DNA of 64,000 nt from contig NC_083342.1 in NCBI RefSeq assembly GCF_019175385.1, positions 117,428,376 through 117,492,375 on the forward strand, in the 5' to 3' direction. The notes below the pieces were generated by a model. The model searched no databases. It saw only the letters and a list, made by a program, of their open reading frames with translations, and was not told where the DNA came from. The position numbers were made by a program, and so were the translations under genes. This document shows, in pieces, positions 31,824 to 43,914 of the stretch. Position 1 is the stretch's first letter. Every line of letters starts with the position of its first letter. Origin of the DNA: Lycium barbarum (lineage: Eukaryota; Streptophyta; Magnoliopsida; Solanales; Solanaceae).

Positions 31824-34800
31824 CTAATAACATGACGGAACATGTAGGACACGAACCTCTCCACGTCTAACCTTTTCGCGAACAAAATGAATGTCCATTT
31901 CAATATGCTTGGTACGTTGATGTTGTACCGGATTTCCAGATAAATAAATGGCACTCACATTGTCACAATAGACCAAAGTTGCTTTACAAATAGGGCAATT
32001 GAGTTCAAGCAACAAATTACGAATCCAACAAGATTCAGAGACAACATTAGCAACCCCTCTATACTCAGCTTCAGCACTAGACTTAGATAGAGTAGGTTGG
32101 CGCTTTGAAGACCAAGAAATCAAGTTGTCCCCAAAATATACACAATAACCCGACGTGGAGCATCGAGTGTCTGGACATCCTCCCCAATCAGCATCTGTAT
32201 ATGATAGTAGTGACTTTAGAGAGGTTTTGTATAAATGTGTACCAAACTCAATCGTACCTCGAATGTAACGCAAAATGCGTTTTAATGCTTCCATATGCTC
32301 GACTTTGGGATCATACATAAACAAGCAAACCTGTTGTACTGCGTACGAGATGTCTGGCCGAGTAAATGTCAAGTATTGCAAGGCACCTGCCAGACGGTGA
32401 TACTTCGTAGGATCTTCATATGGGGTGCTCGAAGTAGCGCTGAGTTTGCCCTTTGTATCAACTGGTGTGGGGCAAGGATTACATTGTGGCATGCCTGCCC
32501 TGTCAAAAATATCCTCTGCATAAGAACTCTGAGACATGAATAGGCTATTTTTGTCCCGGGAGACAGCAATCCCCAAAATATAGCTCAACGGACCCAAATC
32601 TTTCATTGCAAATTCCGTAGCTAACTTGGACATAATACCGAGTCTGAGAGAATCTGAAGATGCAGTTAGAATAATATCATCCACATATAACAAAATGTAA
32701 GCAGTATCTTTTCCACGACAGTAAGTGAAGAGAGAGTTGTCAGATGTGCTATGCGAGAAACCAATGGTTGCCGCATATTCAGCAAAACGCTGATACCATG
32801 CCCGTGGTGCCTGTTTCAAGCCATAAAGGGACTTACGCAAGAGGCAAACATGATCAGGACGAGCCGGATCCCGGAATCCCAAAAGCTGATACATATAGAC
32901 GGTCTCATTCAAGTTGCCATGTAAGAAAGCATTCTTTACATCAAGTTGGTGAATGGGCCAAGAGTGAGATAAAGCAATAGTAAGAACCACACGGATAGTT
33001 GTCGGTTTGACAACCGGACTGAAAGTCTCGTCACAATCAACACCTTTCCGTTGAGACCTGCCATCACCTACAAGACGGGCTTTATGCCTCTCAGAAGAAC
33101 CATCAGATTTTTTTTATGCCGAAAAATTCATAAAGACCGAATAATATTAGCATTTGAAGGACGAGAGACCAACTCCCAAGTCTTACTATCAATAAGAGCA
33201 TTATATTCATCTTGCATAGCATTTTTCCAATTTGGGTCATTAAGTGCACTAACCGGATTCCAGGGAATAAGGTAGATGGAGTTGTTGGTGGCACTTAAGG
33301 CTTGATTATGGTATTTCAAGTTCGGCTTAAATATCCCATGTTGATTACGTGTAGTCATGCGAGGAACGGGTGGGGGGCTGGCAGGGAAAGGGCTGTTGCC
33401 GTGGTGACGCAGCGAGGGCGAAGGAGAGGGTTGGGCCGCGCCAGGAGAGGGAAGAAGCTGGCGGGTAGCTGGGGTGGTGGGAGTGGCCTGCTGGACAGGC
33501 GACAAGGAAGGAGAGGAGGTGGGTGAGCTCGGGTGTTGGGTTGCAGGAGGTTGAGGGGGCCGCATTTGCGGAGCATTGGCCTGGTCATGCAACAAATGTA
33601 TTCTTAATGGGGAATTATCATCACCCAAAAACTCATATGAGGTAGGAGTTGGGTTATTTATTTGTGAAAATGGAAAAGAGTTTTCATCAAACTACACATG
33701 CCGGGCTATGATTATTTTTCGGCTCGATAAATCATAGCATTTGTACCCCCGATGATTGGAAGGATACACTAGGAAAGCACATGGAGTGGAGCTAGATTGT
33801 AGCTTATGAATTTGTGTGAAAGGGAAGAGAGGAAAGCATAGACAACCAAAAACGTGGAGATGAGAGTAGGATGGATTCTTTTGATAAAGAATCTGAGTGG
33901 GTTTCTTATATGCTAAGATTTTAGAAGGGAGAATATTGTGTAGGTACGTTGTCATGGCCAAAGCGTGATGCCAATAGGAGGGGAGCATAAATGCATGGGC
34001 AAGGAGTGTACGAACCATGTTGTTTATGGATTTAATTTTCTGTTTCGCCTTACCATTTTGGGGTGAGGTGTGCGGACAAGAAAATCGAAAAAGCATCCCG
34101 TTTTGTTCACAAAATTTATGAAAAGGACCATTATCAAATTCACGCCCGTTGTCACATTAAAAAGTTTTGATTTCTTTTTCAAATTGAGTGCGAAAGAAAA
34201 TTCGGAAAGACAAGAAACAATCATAAACTTGGGACTTTGTTTTGATGGGATAAGTCCAAAGAAAATTAGTATAATTGTCAAGAAATAAAACATAATATCT
34301 GTGACCGGAAGAGCTAAGAACAGGTGAAGTCCATAAATCACTGTGAACAATGTCAAAGGGCATAGTAGTAGTTGAAAGAGAGTCATAAAAAGGCATTTTA
34401 ATTAATTTCCCCAACGGACAAGAATGACAAACATTGTTTCGAGCCTTATTACATTCAATCAAATTACTACTACGTAAAGAACTAATTAAGAATTACATCC
34501 CCCGGATGACCTAAACGGGAGTGCCAAATATGAGGAGAGATGACGGTAAAAGCAGATGGTGCGGAAGACGAAATGGCTTGATAATTTTTGAAGAATGGAT
34601 AAAGATCACCCGAACTCTCACATCTCATGAGTTTTCTCTCCGTCCGTAAATCCTTCACAGAAAAACCAAAAGGATCAAATTCAACAGAAACCATATTATC
34701 GATAGTAAATTTACGAACAGAAATAAGGTTTTTGATGAGTTTAGGTGCATGTAAAACATTTTTCAGGTTTAGGGAGGGATTGACTTGAAGGGAAGTATGA

Positions 34801-35261
34801 CCATAACCCCGAATCGGAATCATGTTTCCATTACCAACAACAATGCCATTGTTTTTGCTCAATTGATAGTAAGACGAGAGAGTTCCTTGGGAGTTGGTCA
34901 TGTGAGATGTGGCTCCGGTGTCCATGTACCAATTGTTGTCATCGGGCGGATTCAAGGACATTGTATGCATAGCCTGATCAATATCTGTGGGCACATACCC
35001 ACCCTGTGATGACGGGGCTGCCGAATAGAACGACTGGGAGGGCGAGCACCAAGAATGCCCTGCTGTGACAGGGCTGGGCGTGGTTGCTGCCAGCCGCGAG
35101 GCTGCTGCCACCCTGTGGTGGGGTAGGGACACTGTGGGGTGGCCCACGGCTGTGGCCCCCAAGCAGCCCAAGGGGGGACAAACCAAGGTTGGGCAGTAGC
35201 GCCTTGCTGCTGCGGGGGGCAGGCTGGTCTGGTGGTTGTTCCGGCTAGCCCCGCCGCTGTT
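31824..35261 (-). pseudogene. pol region of copia element 1 (protease, integrase, RT, RNase H), interrupted
   Basis: Protease site WYMDTGATSHM near 34935, GAG-pre-integrase block with HSRLGHPGD near 34500, and the integrase zinc/core region from 34460 to 33700 (DIVHSDLW, then SPQNGKAKQK). Reverse transcriptase runs from 32990 with [12 protein letters not shown] and the catalytic YVDDI. RNase H follows with the [14 protein letters not shown] and KHIEMD blocks. Lesions visible: a frameshift near 34480, a TAA at 34159-34157, a TAG at 33694-33692, a frameshift near 33110-33130, and a TAG at 31826-31824 just before the usual C-terminus. The element cannot make a complete polyprotein. Confidence 0.92.
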
Positions 35262-36101
35262 CTAGCCATTCCCAACGCCACCACGGTTGTTGTTGCGGTT
35301 CCCGCCGCTACGACCGCGGTTGTTCTTCTTTCCACGATTGTGAGAATTTCCTCGATTATTGGAGGTATTTTCAGAATTGTTGGGCTGCCCATTAACAGAG
35401 AAATTATGAGAATTAATATTGTGGGAAACGAGAGCAGCATTCGAACCGGATTCGTGAATGGCGTCCTCGCCATTGCTTTCTTCCTCAAGTTCGAGCATCG
35501 ACCGTACAACGTCAAAGGATGGGAGAAGAGTACGGTGCTGCACCATTGTTCGAAGAGTCTTATATTCTTCTGATAACCCACGCAGAAGACGGAGCACAAG
35601 TCGTTCGTCGGAAACTTTATGGCCGACGTTGGCGAGGTTGTCTGCAAGAACCTTGAGCCAGGTGCAGTATGCCTTCACGTTCGGGAAATCCACCAATTTG
35701 GTGTTCGTGAATTTTGCATCAAGAGCAAGAGCCCTAGCCGATTTGTTGTCCTGGAAGAGATGAACAAGGCGATTCCAAGCCTCGGCTGCGGTGTCCTCTT
35801 GATGAATGATCGTGTTGAGATGATCATTCGATATCGTACCATATATCCATTGCCGGACGATGTCATCTAGCCGTTCCCATAGAGCCTTTGCAGCAATTTT
35901 CTCAGCTGCGGTTGTTGGGGATGACACGGTGGGAGAGGCAGGAGGTAATATGTGATCAATTACCAAATTGGCTCGGCAATGGAGCTTGAAGAGGGTAGCC
36001 CAGTTATTGTATTGGCTTCCTTCGTAGTCAAGAACAATAGGAATACATGATTTGATATTGGTGACTGTAGTTGCAGGATGCAACTTGGAGGCGTCAGCCA
36101 T
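35262..36101 (-). pseudogene. gag region of copia element 1
   Basis: Opens at an ATG (36101) just inside the element and runs 279 residues with the UBN2-type gag pattern: NNWATLFKLHCRA early, LWERLDDIVRQWIYG, AWNRLVHLFQDN and MLELEEESN. It ends in an Asn/Arg/Gly-rich nucleic-acid-binding tail. The TAG at 35264-35262 interrupts a frame that continues into the protease region, so the original gag-pol frame is broken here. Confidence 0.88.
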
Positions 36102-36179
36102 GGAGATGAGAAAGAGGGACGAAGAAGAGGAGACGAAGGAGGCAGCTGCTAGGGTTTGTAGAGACCAAATCTGATACCA

Positions 36180-36356
36180 TGTAAGATAATATTTGCCGTG
36201 ATTATTCTCATTCATTCCATAGGTTAATATACATCCTTTACAACATAATTGTAGGCTACAAATTAGGAACTAATTTGACTAATTGATTCTAATGTATGCT
36301 ATCCTAAAATAGAAGATTACAAAATATTTTTGACTAAATATTTACATAATCTAACA
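36180..36356 (-). repeat. 5' LTR of copia element 1
   Basis: 177 bp, TG..CA ends, next to the tRNA-Met-type primer binding site at 36170-36179. Confidence 0.94.
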
Positions 36357-36963
36357 GTTTTGATTTTGCTCCTCTGGAGATAAATTGTCTGCTAGAAAGT
36401 ATTTCTGACCGGTTGGGATGGTCTTTAAATTCTTCTTTATACCGCGCATCTTTCTCATGATAATTTTCCTCAAACGCAAATAATTTTCCCAGTTAATGAG
36501 TTCATCAGTTGGTCTTGACGAAATAGTTAGTGGTTTGTCCATCACAAGTTGAACTCTGGTGTCTGTTAGTTTGCTGCGGACTTCTTTTCTTGTTTTCTTT
36601 TAATTATATTCTCAATCAAGATGTGCCTTCTTGCTTTTTAACCTTCTATATAATAGGGTCATTAGCAATAGTACTTTTAAATTTTTCCCATTTTTTCCTC
36701 TTTTAAGTAATGAACTGGTTGATAGGGAGGCATAAAAAGCATGTAAAGTAAATTGCTATCTGTATGCTCACTGTTGGCATCCACATCACAAAGCTTGAAT
36801 AACTGTATAAAGCTTAGAGTACTGAAAATTGGTTCCCCGACATCATGCAAATCAGGACCATTATTTTACAAGTAGTGTAAAGTAGGCAAAAGATATATAA
36901 GGATTCACTGAGAAGTCATCCTTCTTTATTTTCTTGCAGATGCTTATAGTTTCCTCCTGTCTT
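36357..36963. other. Non-coding flank between copia element 1 and the first lipid transfer gene
   Basis: A 64-codon minus-strand frame (36545-36351) is open but runs into the LTR, and I do not recognise it. From about 36640 the sequence matches the 3' flanks of the other two lipid transfer genes (41370 and 45130 onward). Confidence 0.5.
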
Positions 36964-37407
36964 TTAATAACTGATGCTATCCATACAGAAGAGAAGAAAA
37001 ATGTTTACGTCAGAAATGATTTTTTTAATAGTGAAACTTGTATCGAAATGCATAAAGAGTGTAACTTACGCATCACAGTTAACATTTCTGGAGATAGGGG
37101 TATCCAGGGTGACACCACACTTGGTGGGAAGAGCTTGAGCTGCGTCATCTTTAAGATTTGCATATCGGTTAGCAGCAGCCTTGACACAATTGCAAGCTAC
37201 CTTTTTGTCAGCTGTGCTTTGCGCCAATCCTTTTAGGCTTTTCACTCCACTGCAGCAAGCTGCACCTGGCTCACCTCCTTGAGTAAGGTACGGAATGCAT
37301 GGTGCCAATGAAGCATCCACTTGCCCACAAGTGAGGGCTTGTCCTGGCTCAAACATGAGCTGAATCATGGCCAACAGTACAATGGCTGAAATGATGATTC
37401 CCTTCAT
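36964..37407 (-). CDS. Type-1 non-specific lipid transfer protein, gene 1
   Basis: Exon 1 is 37407-37070 and a 13-nt exon 2 is 36976-36964, joined in phase 2 to give 116 residues ending NCDAISY. The signal peptide is MKGIIISAIVLLAMIQLM..GQA, giving a mature start LTCGQVDASLAPC. The eight cysteines follow the nsLTP1 spacing C-X9-C-X13-CC-X19-C-X1-C-X22-C-X13-C, forming four disulfides around a lipid-binding tunnel. Secreted to the cell wall, such proteins carry cutin or wax monomers and act in defence. A tiny last exon is common in this family. The short exon 2 is inferred from splice signals conserved in all three genes. Confidence 0.93.
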
Positions 37408-37532
37408 CTTTGCTTCAGTTTTTTCGTGTTGGTTTATGGGTGAATTTTGAGTTGGAAGTGAGGCAAGTGGTTTTCTTTGAATTATTGTTTTGTTTTTGCA
37501 CTTGTGGATGGCCAGCCAGTGTCTTAAGAGGG

Positions 37533-37540
37533 TATTTATA
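37533..37540 (-). promoter_or_regulatory. TATA box of lipid transfer gene 1
   Basis: TATAAATA on the minus strand, about 126 bp upstream of the start codon, within CCTATAAATACCC that is identical in gene 2. Confidence 0.7.
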
Positions 37541-38929
37541 GGAATTGAGGAAGTGCTAAGAAAAGTAAGTTGTTCTTTGCTTTGGTAATATCAGTTATGT
37601 CATTTCGGCTTCTTGTTTCCTTATTATGTCACCCCTGTCCTAATTTGTTGCAGAAAGAGCAACTAGTTTTGGACGGTTATTTGCAGGCATTTATGATGAT
37701 GCCTCACCTTTTCTCTATTAGTGGTGCTTAGGGATCACATAATTCAACAGACCTTATTGTCCTTTGAATCACGAGACTACTGTCTTTCTTTGGCAGCCTT
37801 AATTGGCCATCTGCAAAATATGATACCTCTGTTTTGTATGCCAATGTAAAACAAAGGCAAACCATTTTGTTCAGGTAAAATAAAGCATTTTCTGATGGAT
37901 ACCCTAGTTCACATGTCTGCTACTTATCGTGTGCGCATGCATGAGAGTCGATCACGTCTGCTTGATGCGGATTAGAGGATAATATAACGCCAAAGTATCT
38001 GGATCATTAATGGGAAAAGGGTTAAACGTAAGGTTTATTGAAAATTTTCACATTTCACACAGATCAAACTATCAAAATTTCTGTGCTTGTTAAACAATTC
38101 AATAATTTCGAGATAAAGCACAAGCAATTATGTGAACTGAATGTTAATGGTAAATAATGCAATAATGGTATAATTTATTAGAATACTGAAAATGAGGCAA
38201 ATATGATAAGAAAAATGTAAGGATCTACGATGGGGTCTGTCTTCAAGTTTCTTCAAGGATTTTTCCTTGAGGTGTGTTACAAGACAAAGAAAAGCCTTAT
38301 AGAACTGAAGCAAGTAAAGTACTCGGAAAGAAGAGTTTTTGCAAGGTAGGGCTTAACTTAGATTGGAGTCATTCAGATGGAATTAGATTGTACATCATGG
38401 ATAAGTGTCTTTCATGGAGGAAGATGTGCTCCTTTTATAAGAACTGTGAGCAATATCAACTAGCAGGTACCAAGGAAAATAACTACTGGACCATAGGAAA
38501 CAGTCCCTGGACTCACAGAACGCGTTGTGAAATGCGGGTTTCAAGACCATTATGTTAGATTCTCTCAATTCAGATGCAATAAGATCCATCCAATTTGCTC
38601 GTCGGTGTCCAGTAGCTCATGTTAAAAAATCATTCTACTAAGAGGACGAATTGTCTGTAAAGCTCAGAATGCTGCCATTGAAGGTAGTTTATCTCTTCCC
38701 TTGTTATCATGGTATTAGAATAATTAAAATTATATCTCATAGTCAATATATATTTACTTGGAAGTGGAGATGGAAACATGAACAACATGTCTTTTTTTTG
38801 TAGTATTCTTGTGAGTTGCACTTCTGGTGTTTGGTTACTTTGTTTTCCTAATTAGTTGAAGTAGTACCTTTATGTAGTAAGAGAGTATTGTTCTTCTTTG
38901 AATATTGGTTTTGAAGATGTTCTATTAGA

Positions 38930-39040
38930 AACAACCTCTCTACCTTGTGAAGGTAGAGGTCATGTCTGCGTATACACCACCCCCAGATTTCACTTGTGAG
39001 TTGTGAGGTTACACTGGGTATTATGTTGTTGTTGGTTTAA
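38930..39040 (+). mobile_element. TS-type SINE fragment in unit 1 spacer
   Basis: CTCTACCTTGTGAAGGTAGAG, TCTGCGTATACACCACCCCC and TTACACTGGGTATTATGTTG with a TTG-repeat end are the 3' half of the Solanaceae TS SINE. The same insertion is present at 43915-44020. Confidence 0.75.
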
Positions 39041-39271
39041 GAGAAAATGAATTGCAGTGCTCTTGGTTGAGAGTTGAGTGTGTGGAAAATGATTTTGTAA
39101 GGAACAATGGTAGATCGAAAATAAAAAGAGAGACTTAGACCTCAACAATGATGAAGAAAAACTAGAAAGCTTGAACTTCAACAATAGGAAAGGAAAGGAT
39201 AAAAAAGTGTTTTTTTTTTTTTTTTTTTGTTGGTGAAGATGATGATGACATGGCATGAATTTATCTAATAT

Positions 39272-40468
39272 TGACTAGTTACGGAAGGCAAACTCAAAAT
39301 ATAAAAATAGAAATTCTTATTAAATACGTATAGTGACACATTTCTACCGCATAATTAATTTAATGTATTTGCAGGTTAATGATATCTTGTTGATAAGTTT
39401 TATAATTATTAAAGTTTCTTCGTCACACAATTAGATGATTTTTAATGAAAAATTTATTTATAAGGAAGAAAGTTAAGTAGAAAAATTAGCAAATCTCATA
39501 GGGACACAATGACTCGATATCCTAGACTAACATTGATTATGATAAAGTATGATAATTACAACTTGCAAAGCTAATAAATGGCATCAATTTTCAAAGGTAA
39601 TGTGTACAAATTGAAGCTCATAAATTATGACAACAAAATTTACTTTTTGTATTTATAATAAATCATAGATATTTCAAAGGTAAAGTATAAAATTGTCCAT
39701 AACTTTTTTATTAGGCTAAAATTACGTTCTTGAAAAAAATATCTTATAAAATAAAAAAGGACCTAAAAGTAATTAATTTTCCACATTATATGATATAATT
39801 AATAACTTTTACTTTTAGTATTTGTAAAACATCGTAGATTCTTCAAGGGCGATGGATAAAATTGTTCACAAAATCTGCTTATGCAGATTAAGAAAATTAG
39901 TTAGGAAAAAAAATCATTACATGAGAATCGCCCTTATTCAACACGATTAAAATAGGTCATCATTCGATCACCAAAATTCAAGAAAGTTTTAACTTCGTCA
40001 AAATGAGAATTGTAATAAATGCTTCTCTATTATTCTCTCCGTCCTAATTTGTGTGGCACTGTTTGACTTGACACAAAATTTAAGAAATAAATAAATAATT
40101 TTGAATTTTGTGATTTAAAACGAGCCTTAAACATTTGTATAGCTATAAATCATTTCATTAAGGACAAAATGAAAAATTTTAAAGTTAAGTTGTTTCAAAT
40201 TATAAAAATATAACATTCTTTTTGGGGTCACACTATAAAATTGAGTGTTACATAAATTGGAACGGATAAACTAAGAGATAAGAAAAAATTCACAACAAAT
40301 CACACCAATTATACAATGGCCCAGGTGGATTGACTTTACGAAAATGATGACAAAAACAATGAGAATTCAAAGGAAAAAAGCAGTTCCACATGGAGCAGCT
40401 TTATAGGATCACAAAACAATGTGAGGACGACAAAACTTGTAGGTTGCTGCTTTTATATAGTAGTAATT
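39272..40468. other. Private 1.2-kb block between lipid transfer units 1 and 2
   Basis: Between units 2 and 3 the sequence GAATATGTCTAATATTGA runs straight into TTTGATGTGTTATCC (44238-44270). Between units 1 and 2 the same two flanks are separated by about 1.2 kb of AT-rich DNA containing a Stowaway MITE. No terminal motif is recognised. Either an insertion or a deletion in the other junction is possible. Confidence 0.55.
40033..40268. mobile_element. Stowaway-like MITE
   Basis: CTCTCCGTCCTAATTTGTG and the inverted GTTACATAAATTGGAACGG bracket an AT-rich interior with the inner pair TGTGGCACT / GGGGTCACAC. Confidence 0.65.
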
Positions 40469-41654
40469 TGATGTGTTATCCACGTCTAGGAAATTGAGGA
40501 ATACACAGGATCCGAGGTGTTTAAAAGGTAGTAGTATGTTCTAACCAAGTTTAGATGCTCTTGAGAACTCCTGAGCCAGCATTAGAAAACCGTGAATTTT
40601 GTGTTCTTTCCCTTGTCAAATTGGGTGTTAAGCCTATTATGAAATAGTGAATTTTATGTTCTTTCCTTGTCCGTTTTACATAAAAGTTTATTCATGTGAA
40701 CTTTCTATGGTTCTTTATTTACTTGTTTTAATGATTTTCTTTGTAACAAAAAACGTTTTCTTTGTATAGTTTGACCTTTCTGGAAAATAATTTATGGTTT
40801 TTGAAATTTCTATTCTGGAGGTCTTCATTATATTATCTTATATAAAGAAATAGATTTCTTGAAAGAAATGAAATATACACCAACATGCACAAGCTCCTGC
40901 ACTGAGTGCACATAATTTATTGAGCAGATCTAGTCATTTCAAATTACTTTTCATATTTAACACTCTTCCAAGGATCATTCAGGATACACGGAGGGGATTT
41001 GAGTCCACTAATTTGTCTAATCCCAGGGTCTTGCCTTTTCTACCGTATCAATTTAGAAGGAAAATGAGGAATCTCTTCATGGTAAAATTTTGATATTAAG
41101 AGAACTCTCTGTGTCTGTTACTTTACATTAATATTTTCTATCAAAAAGTGTCAGCACAGTGTTGGTTGTTTCTGCTGAGGGCCTTCGCCACAACCACACC
41201 CCCCTTCTCTTTTGTGTATGTATCAGAAATACGCATTCTCAAGTCTTGATGTTTCCTATAAGAAAGTGGTAGCACAGTTCTATTCTAGTTTTCCTCTTTG
41301 AAGTAATGAACTTCTTGATATGGAAGCTGCATGAAAGGTTGTAAGCTTAACTTACATTTATTTTTCTACGGTTTTCCTCTTAAAAGTAATGAACTGGTCG
41401 AAAGGGAAGCATAAAAGCATGTAAATGTAAATTGCTATCACTATGCTCGGTGTTGGCATTCGCATCACAAAGCTTGAATAACTTGGTAAAGCTTAGATAT
41501 TGAAAAATGGTTCTCGGGATGTCACTGAGTCCAGAACCATTATTTTACTGATACAAGAAAATTAGTACAACATAGGCAAAATAAATATAATGATTCACTG
41601 AGAAGTCATCCTTCTTTATTTTCTTGCAGATATTCATAGTTTTCCTCCTGTCTT

Positions 41655-42107
41655 TTAATAACTGATGCTGTCAACAGAAAAGAAATAAAAAAGCAGAAAA
41701 ATATTTAAGTCAGAAAAGAAATTTTTAGTAGTGAAACCTGTATCGAAATGCATAAAAAATGTAACTTACGTATCACAGTTAACGTTTCTGGAGATGGGGG
41801 TATCCATGGTGACACCACACTTGGTAGGAAGAGCTTGAGCTGCATCATCTTTAAGGTTTGCGTACCTGTTAGCAGCAGCCTTGACACAATTGCAAGCTAC
41901 CTTTTTGTCGGCTGTGCTTTGAGCCAATCCTTTTAGGCTTTTCACTCCACTGCAGCAAGCTGCACCTGGCTCACCTCCTTGAGTAAGGTACGGAATGCAT
42001 GGTGCCAATGAAGCATCCACTTGCCCACAAGTGAGGGCTTGTCCTGGCTCAAACATGAGCTGAATCATGGCCAACACTACAATGGCTGAAATGATGATTC
42101 CCTTCAT
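41655..42107 (-). CDS. Type-1 non-specific lipid transfer protein, gene 2
   Basis: Exon 1 is 42107-41770 and exon 2 is 41667-41655, giving 116 residues ending NCDTISY. Almost identical to gene 1, including the signal peptide and the eight-cysteine spacing. The differences I noticed are Met for Leu after GVT and Thr for Ala before the last exon. An upstream in-frame ATG at 42200 would add about 31 polar residues before the signal peptide, so I prefer 42107, which puts a hydrophobic signal at the N-terminus as in genes 1 and 3. Intron splice signals GTAAGT and TTGACAG are good. Probably secreted. Confidence 0.94.
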
Positions 42108-42231
42108 CTTTGCTTCAGTCTTTCGTGTAGGTTTATGGGTGAATTTTGAGTTGGAAGTGAGGCAAGTGGTTTTCTTTGAATTATTGTTTTGTTTTTGCAC
42201 TTGTGGAAGGCCAGCCAGTGTCTTAAGAGGG

Positions 42232-42239
42232 TATTTATA
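42232..42239 (-). promoter_or_regulatory. TATA box of lipid transfer gene 2
   Basis: TATAAATA on the minus strand, about 125 bp upstream of the chosen start codon, in the same context as gene 1. Confidence 0.7.
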
Positions 42240-42839
42240 GGAATTGAGGAAGTGCTAAGAAAAGTAAGTTGTTCTTTGCTTTGGTAATATCAGTTATGTC
42301 ATTTCGGCTTCTTGTTTCCTTATTATGTCACCCCTGTCCTAATTTGTTGCAGAAAGAGCAACTAGTTTTGGACGGTTATTTGCAGACATTTATGATGTAC
42401 TTCACCTTTTCTCTATTAGTGGTGCTGAGGGATCACATAATTCAACAGACCTTATCGTCTTTTGAATCAAGAGACTATTGTCTTTCTTTAGCAGCCTTAA
42501 TTGGCCATCTGCAAAATATGATACCTCTGTTTTGTATGCCAATGTAAAACAAAGGCAAACCATACTGTTCAGGTAAAATAAAGCATTTCTGATGAATGCC
42601 ATAGTTCAATTGTCTGCTACTTATCGTGAGCACATGCATGAGAGCCGATCACGTCTGCTTGATGCAGATTAGAAGATAATATAACGCCAAAATATCTGGA
42701 TCATTAATGGGCAAAGAGTTAAACGTAAGGTTTATTGCAAATTTTCACATTTCTCATGGATCAGACTATCAAAATTTCTGTCATTGTTAAACAATTCAAT
42801 AATTACGAGATAAAGCACTAGCAATTATGTCAATTGAAT

Positions 42840-42944
42840 ACAACAACAACAACAACCCAGTGAAATCCCACAACGTGGGGTCTGGGGAGGGTAGAGTGTA
42901 CGCAGACCTTACTCCTACCAAGGTAGGACGGCTGTTTCCGAGTT
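42840..42944 (-). mobile_element. Truncated TS SINE with a perfect 17-bp target duplication
   Basis: ACAACAACAACAACAACCC (the inverted TTG-repeat tail) is followed by GTGGGGTCTGGGGAGGGTAG and CGCAGACCTTACTCCTACC, diagnostic for the TS SINE read backwards. The 17-bp sequence AATTATGTCAATTGAAT flanks it at 42823-42839 and 42945-42961. Unit 1 has the empty site near 38127-38145. Confidence 0.9.
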
Positions 42945-43914
42945 AATTATGTCAATTGAATGTAAATCGTAAATAATGCAATAATGGTATAATTTATTAG
43001 AATAATGAAAATGAGGGAAACATGATAAGAAAAGTGTAAGGATCTAAGTAGGGGTCTGTCTTCAAGTTTCTTCAAGGATTTTTCCTTGAGGTGTGTTACA
43101 AGACAAGAAAAGCCTTATAGAACTAGAGTTGGGAAGCAAGTAAAATACTCGGAAAGAAGAGTTTTTGCAAGGTAGGGCTTAACTTAGATTGGAGTCAATC
43201 AGATGGAATTAGATTGCACATCATGGATAAGTGTCTATCATGGAGGAAGATGTGCTCCTTTTATATGAATTGTGAGCAATATCAACTAGCAGGTAGTGCG
43301 GAAAATGACTACTGGATCATAGGAAAGTCCCTGGACTCACAGAACTTGTTGTGTAATGCGGCGTTCAAGACCATTATGTTAGATTCTTTCACTTCAGATG
43401 CCATAAGATCCATCCATTCGCTCGTCGGTGTCCACTAGCTCATGTTAAAAAATCATTCTAGGAGGAGAACGAATCGTCTGTAAAGCTCAGAATGCTGCCA
43501 TTGAATCTACTTTTATCTCTTCCCATATTCTCTTCTTCTCTATTTCACTATTTTTGAACCCCCTATACGTTGAGATTCTTCGCGCTCGTTTAACCTTGTC
43601 TTTTGGTGAGAACTCAATTCCAGAACACTCAACAGGAGTTTGTAATACTTATATGAGTTTTACTGCTTCACCTTCTAATTCGTTTATGCATTATCATGGT
43701 ATTAGAATAATTAAAATTTTATCTCATAGTCAAGATACATTTACTAGGAAGTGGAGATGGAAACATGAACAACATATGTCTTTTCCTGCAGCATGCTTGT
43801 GATTTGCACTTCTGGTGTTGGTTACTTTGTTTTCCTAATTAGTTGAAGTAGTACCTTTATGCAGTAAGAGAGTATTTTTCTTCTTTGGATATTGGGTTTT
43901 GTGGAGGGTCTATA

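Larger units (their letters stand above)
31548..36356 (-). mobile_element. Full-length Ty1/copia LTR retrotransposon (element 1)
   Basis: Two 177-bp LTRs (36180-36356 is 5', 31548-31724 is 3' on the minus strand) begin TGTTAGATT and end ATCTTACA. They differ at only 2 positions. A 5-bp target duplication GTTTT flanks them (31543-31547 and 36357-36361). The primer binding site TGGTATCAGA next to the 5' LTR matches initiator tRNA-Met, and a purine run (GCGGGGGTG) precedes the 3' LTR. Order is gag, protease, integrase, reverse transcriptase, RNase H, which is copia order. Internal frames are interrupted (see gag and pol entries). Confidence 0.96.
36640..39270. repeat. Lipid transfer gene duplication unit 1
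   Basis: The gene plus 1.85 kb of upstream sequence aligns with 41370-44250 (unit 2). Shared spacer blocks include TTCAAGTTTCTTCAAGGATT, CATGGATAAGTGTCT and TTGCAAGGTAGGGCTTAACT, and both end in GACATGGCATGAAT. The spacer carries a TS SINE but no gene. A short region (38270-38600) looks exon-like but its frames differ between the copies. Confidence 0.82.

Noticed and set aside
33302..33588. GC-rich Pro/Ser or Arg/Gly-rich frames on both strands
   Set aside because: These are the proline-rich linker between integrase and reverse transcriptase of the copia element and its antisense shadow.
36351..36545. Minus-strand 64-codon frame (MMDKPLTISSRPTDELINW..) ending inside the copia LTR
   Set aside because: It looks protein-like, but joining across the empty site soon gives a stop in this frame. 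I recognise no family, so I do not call a gene.
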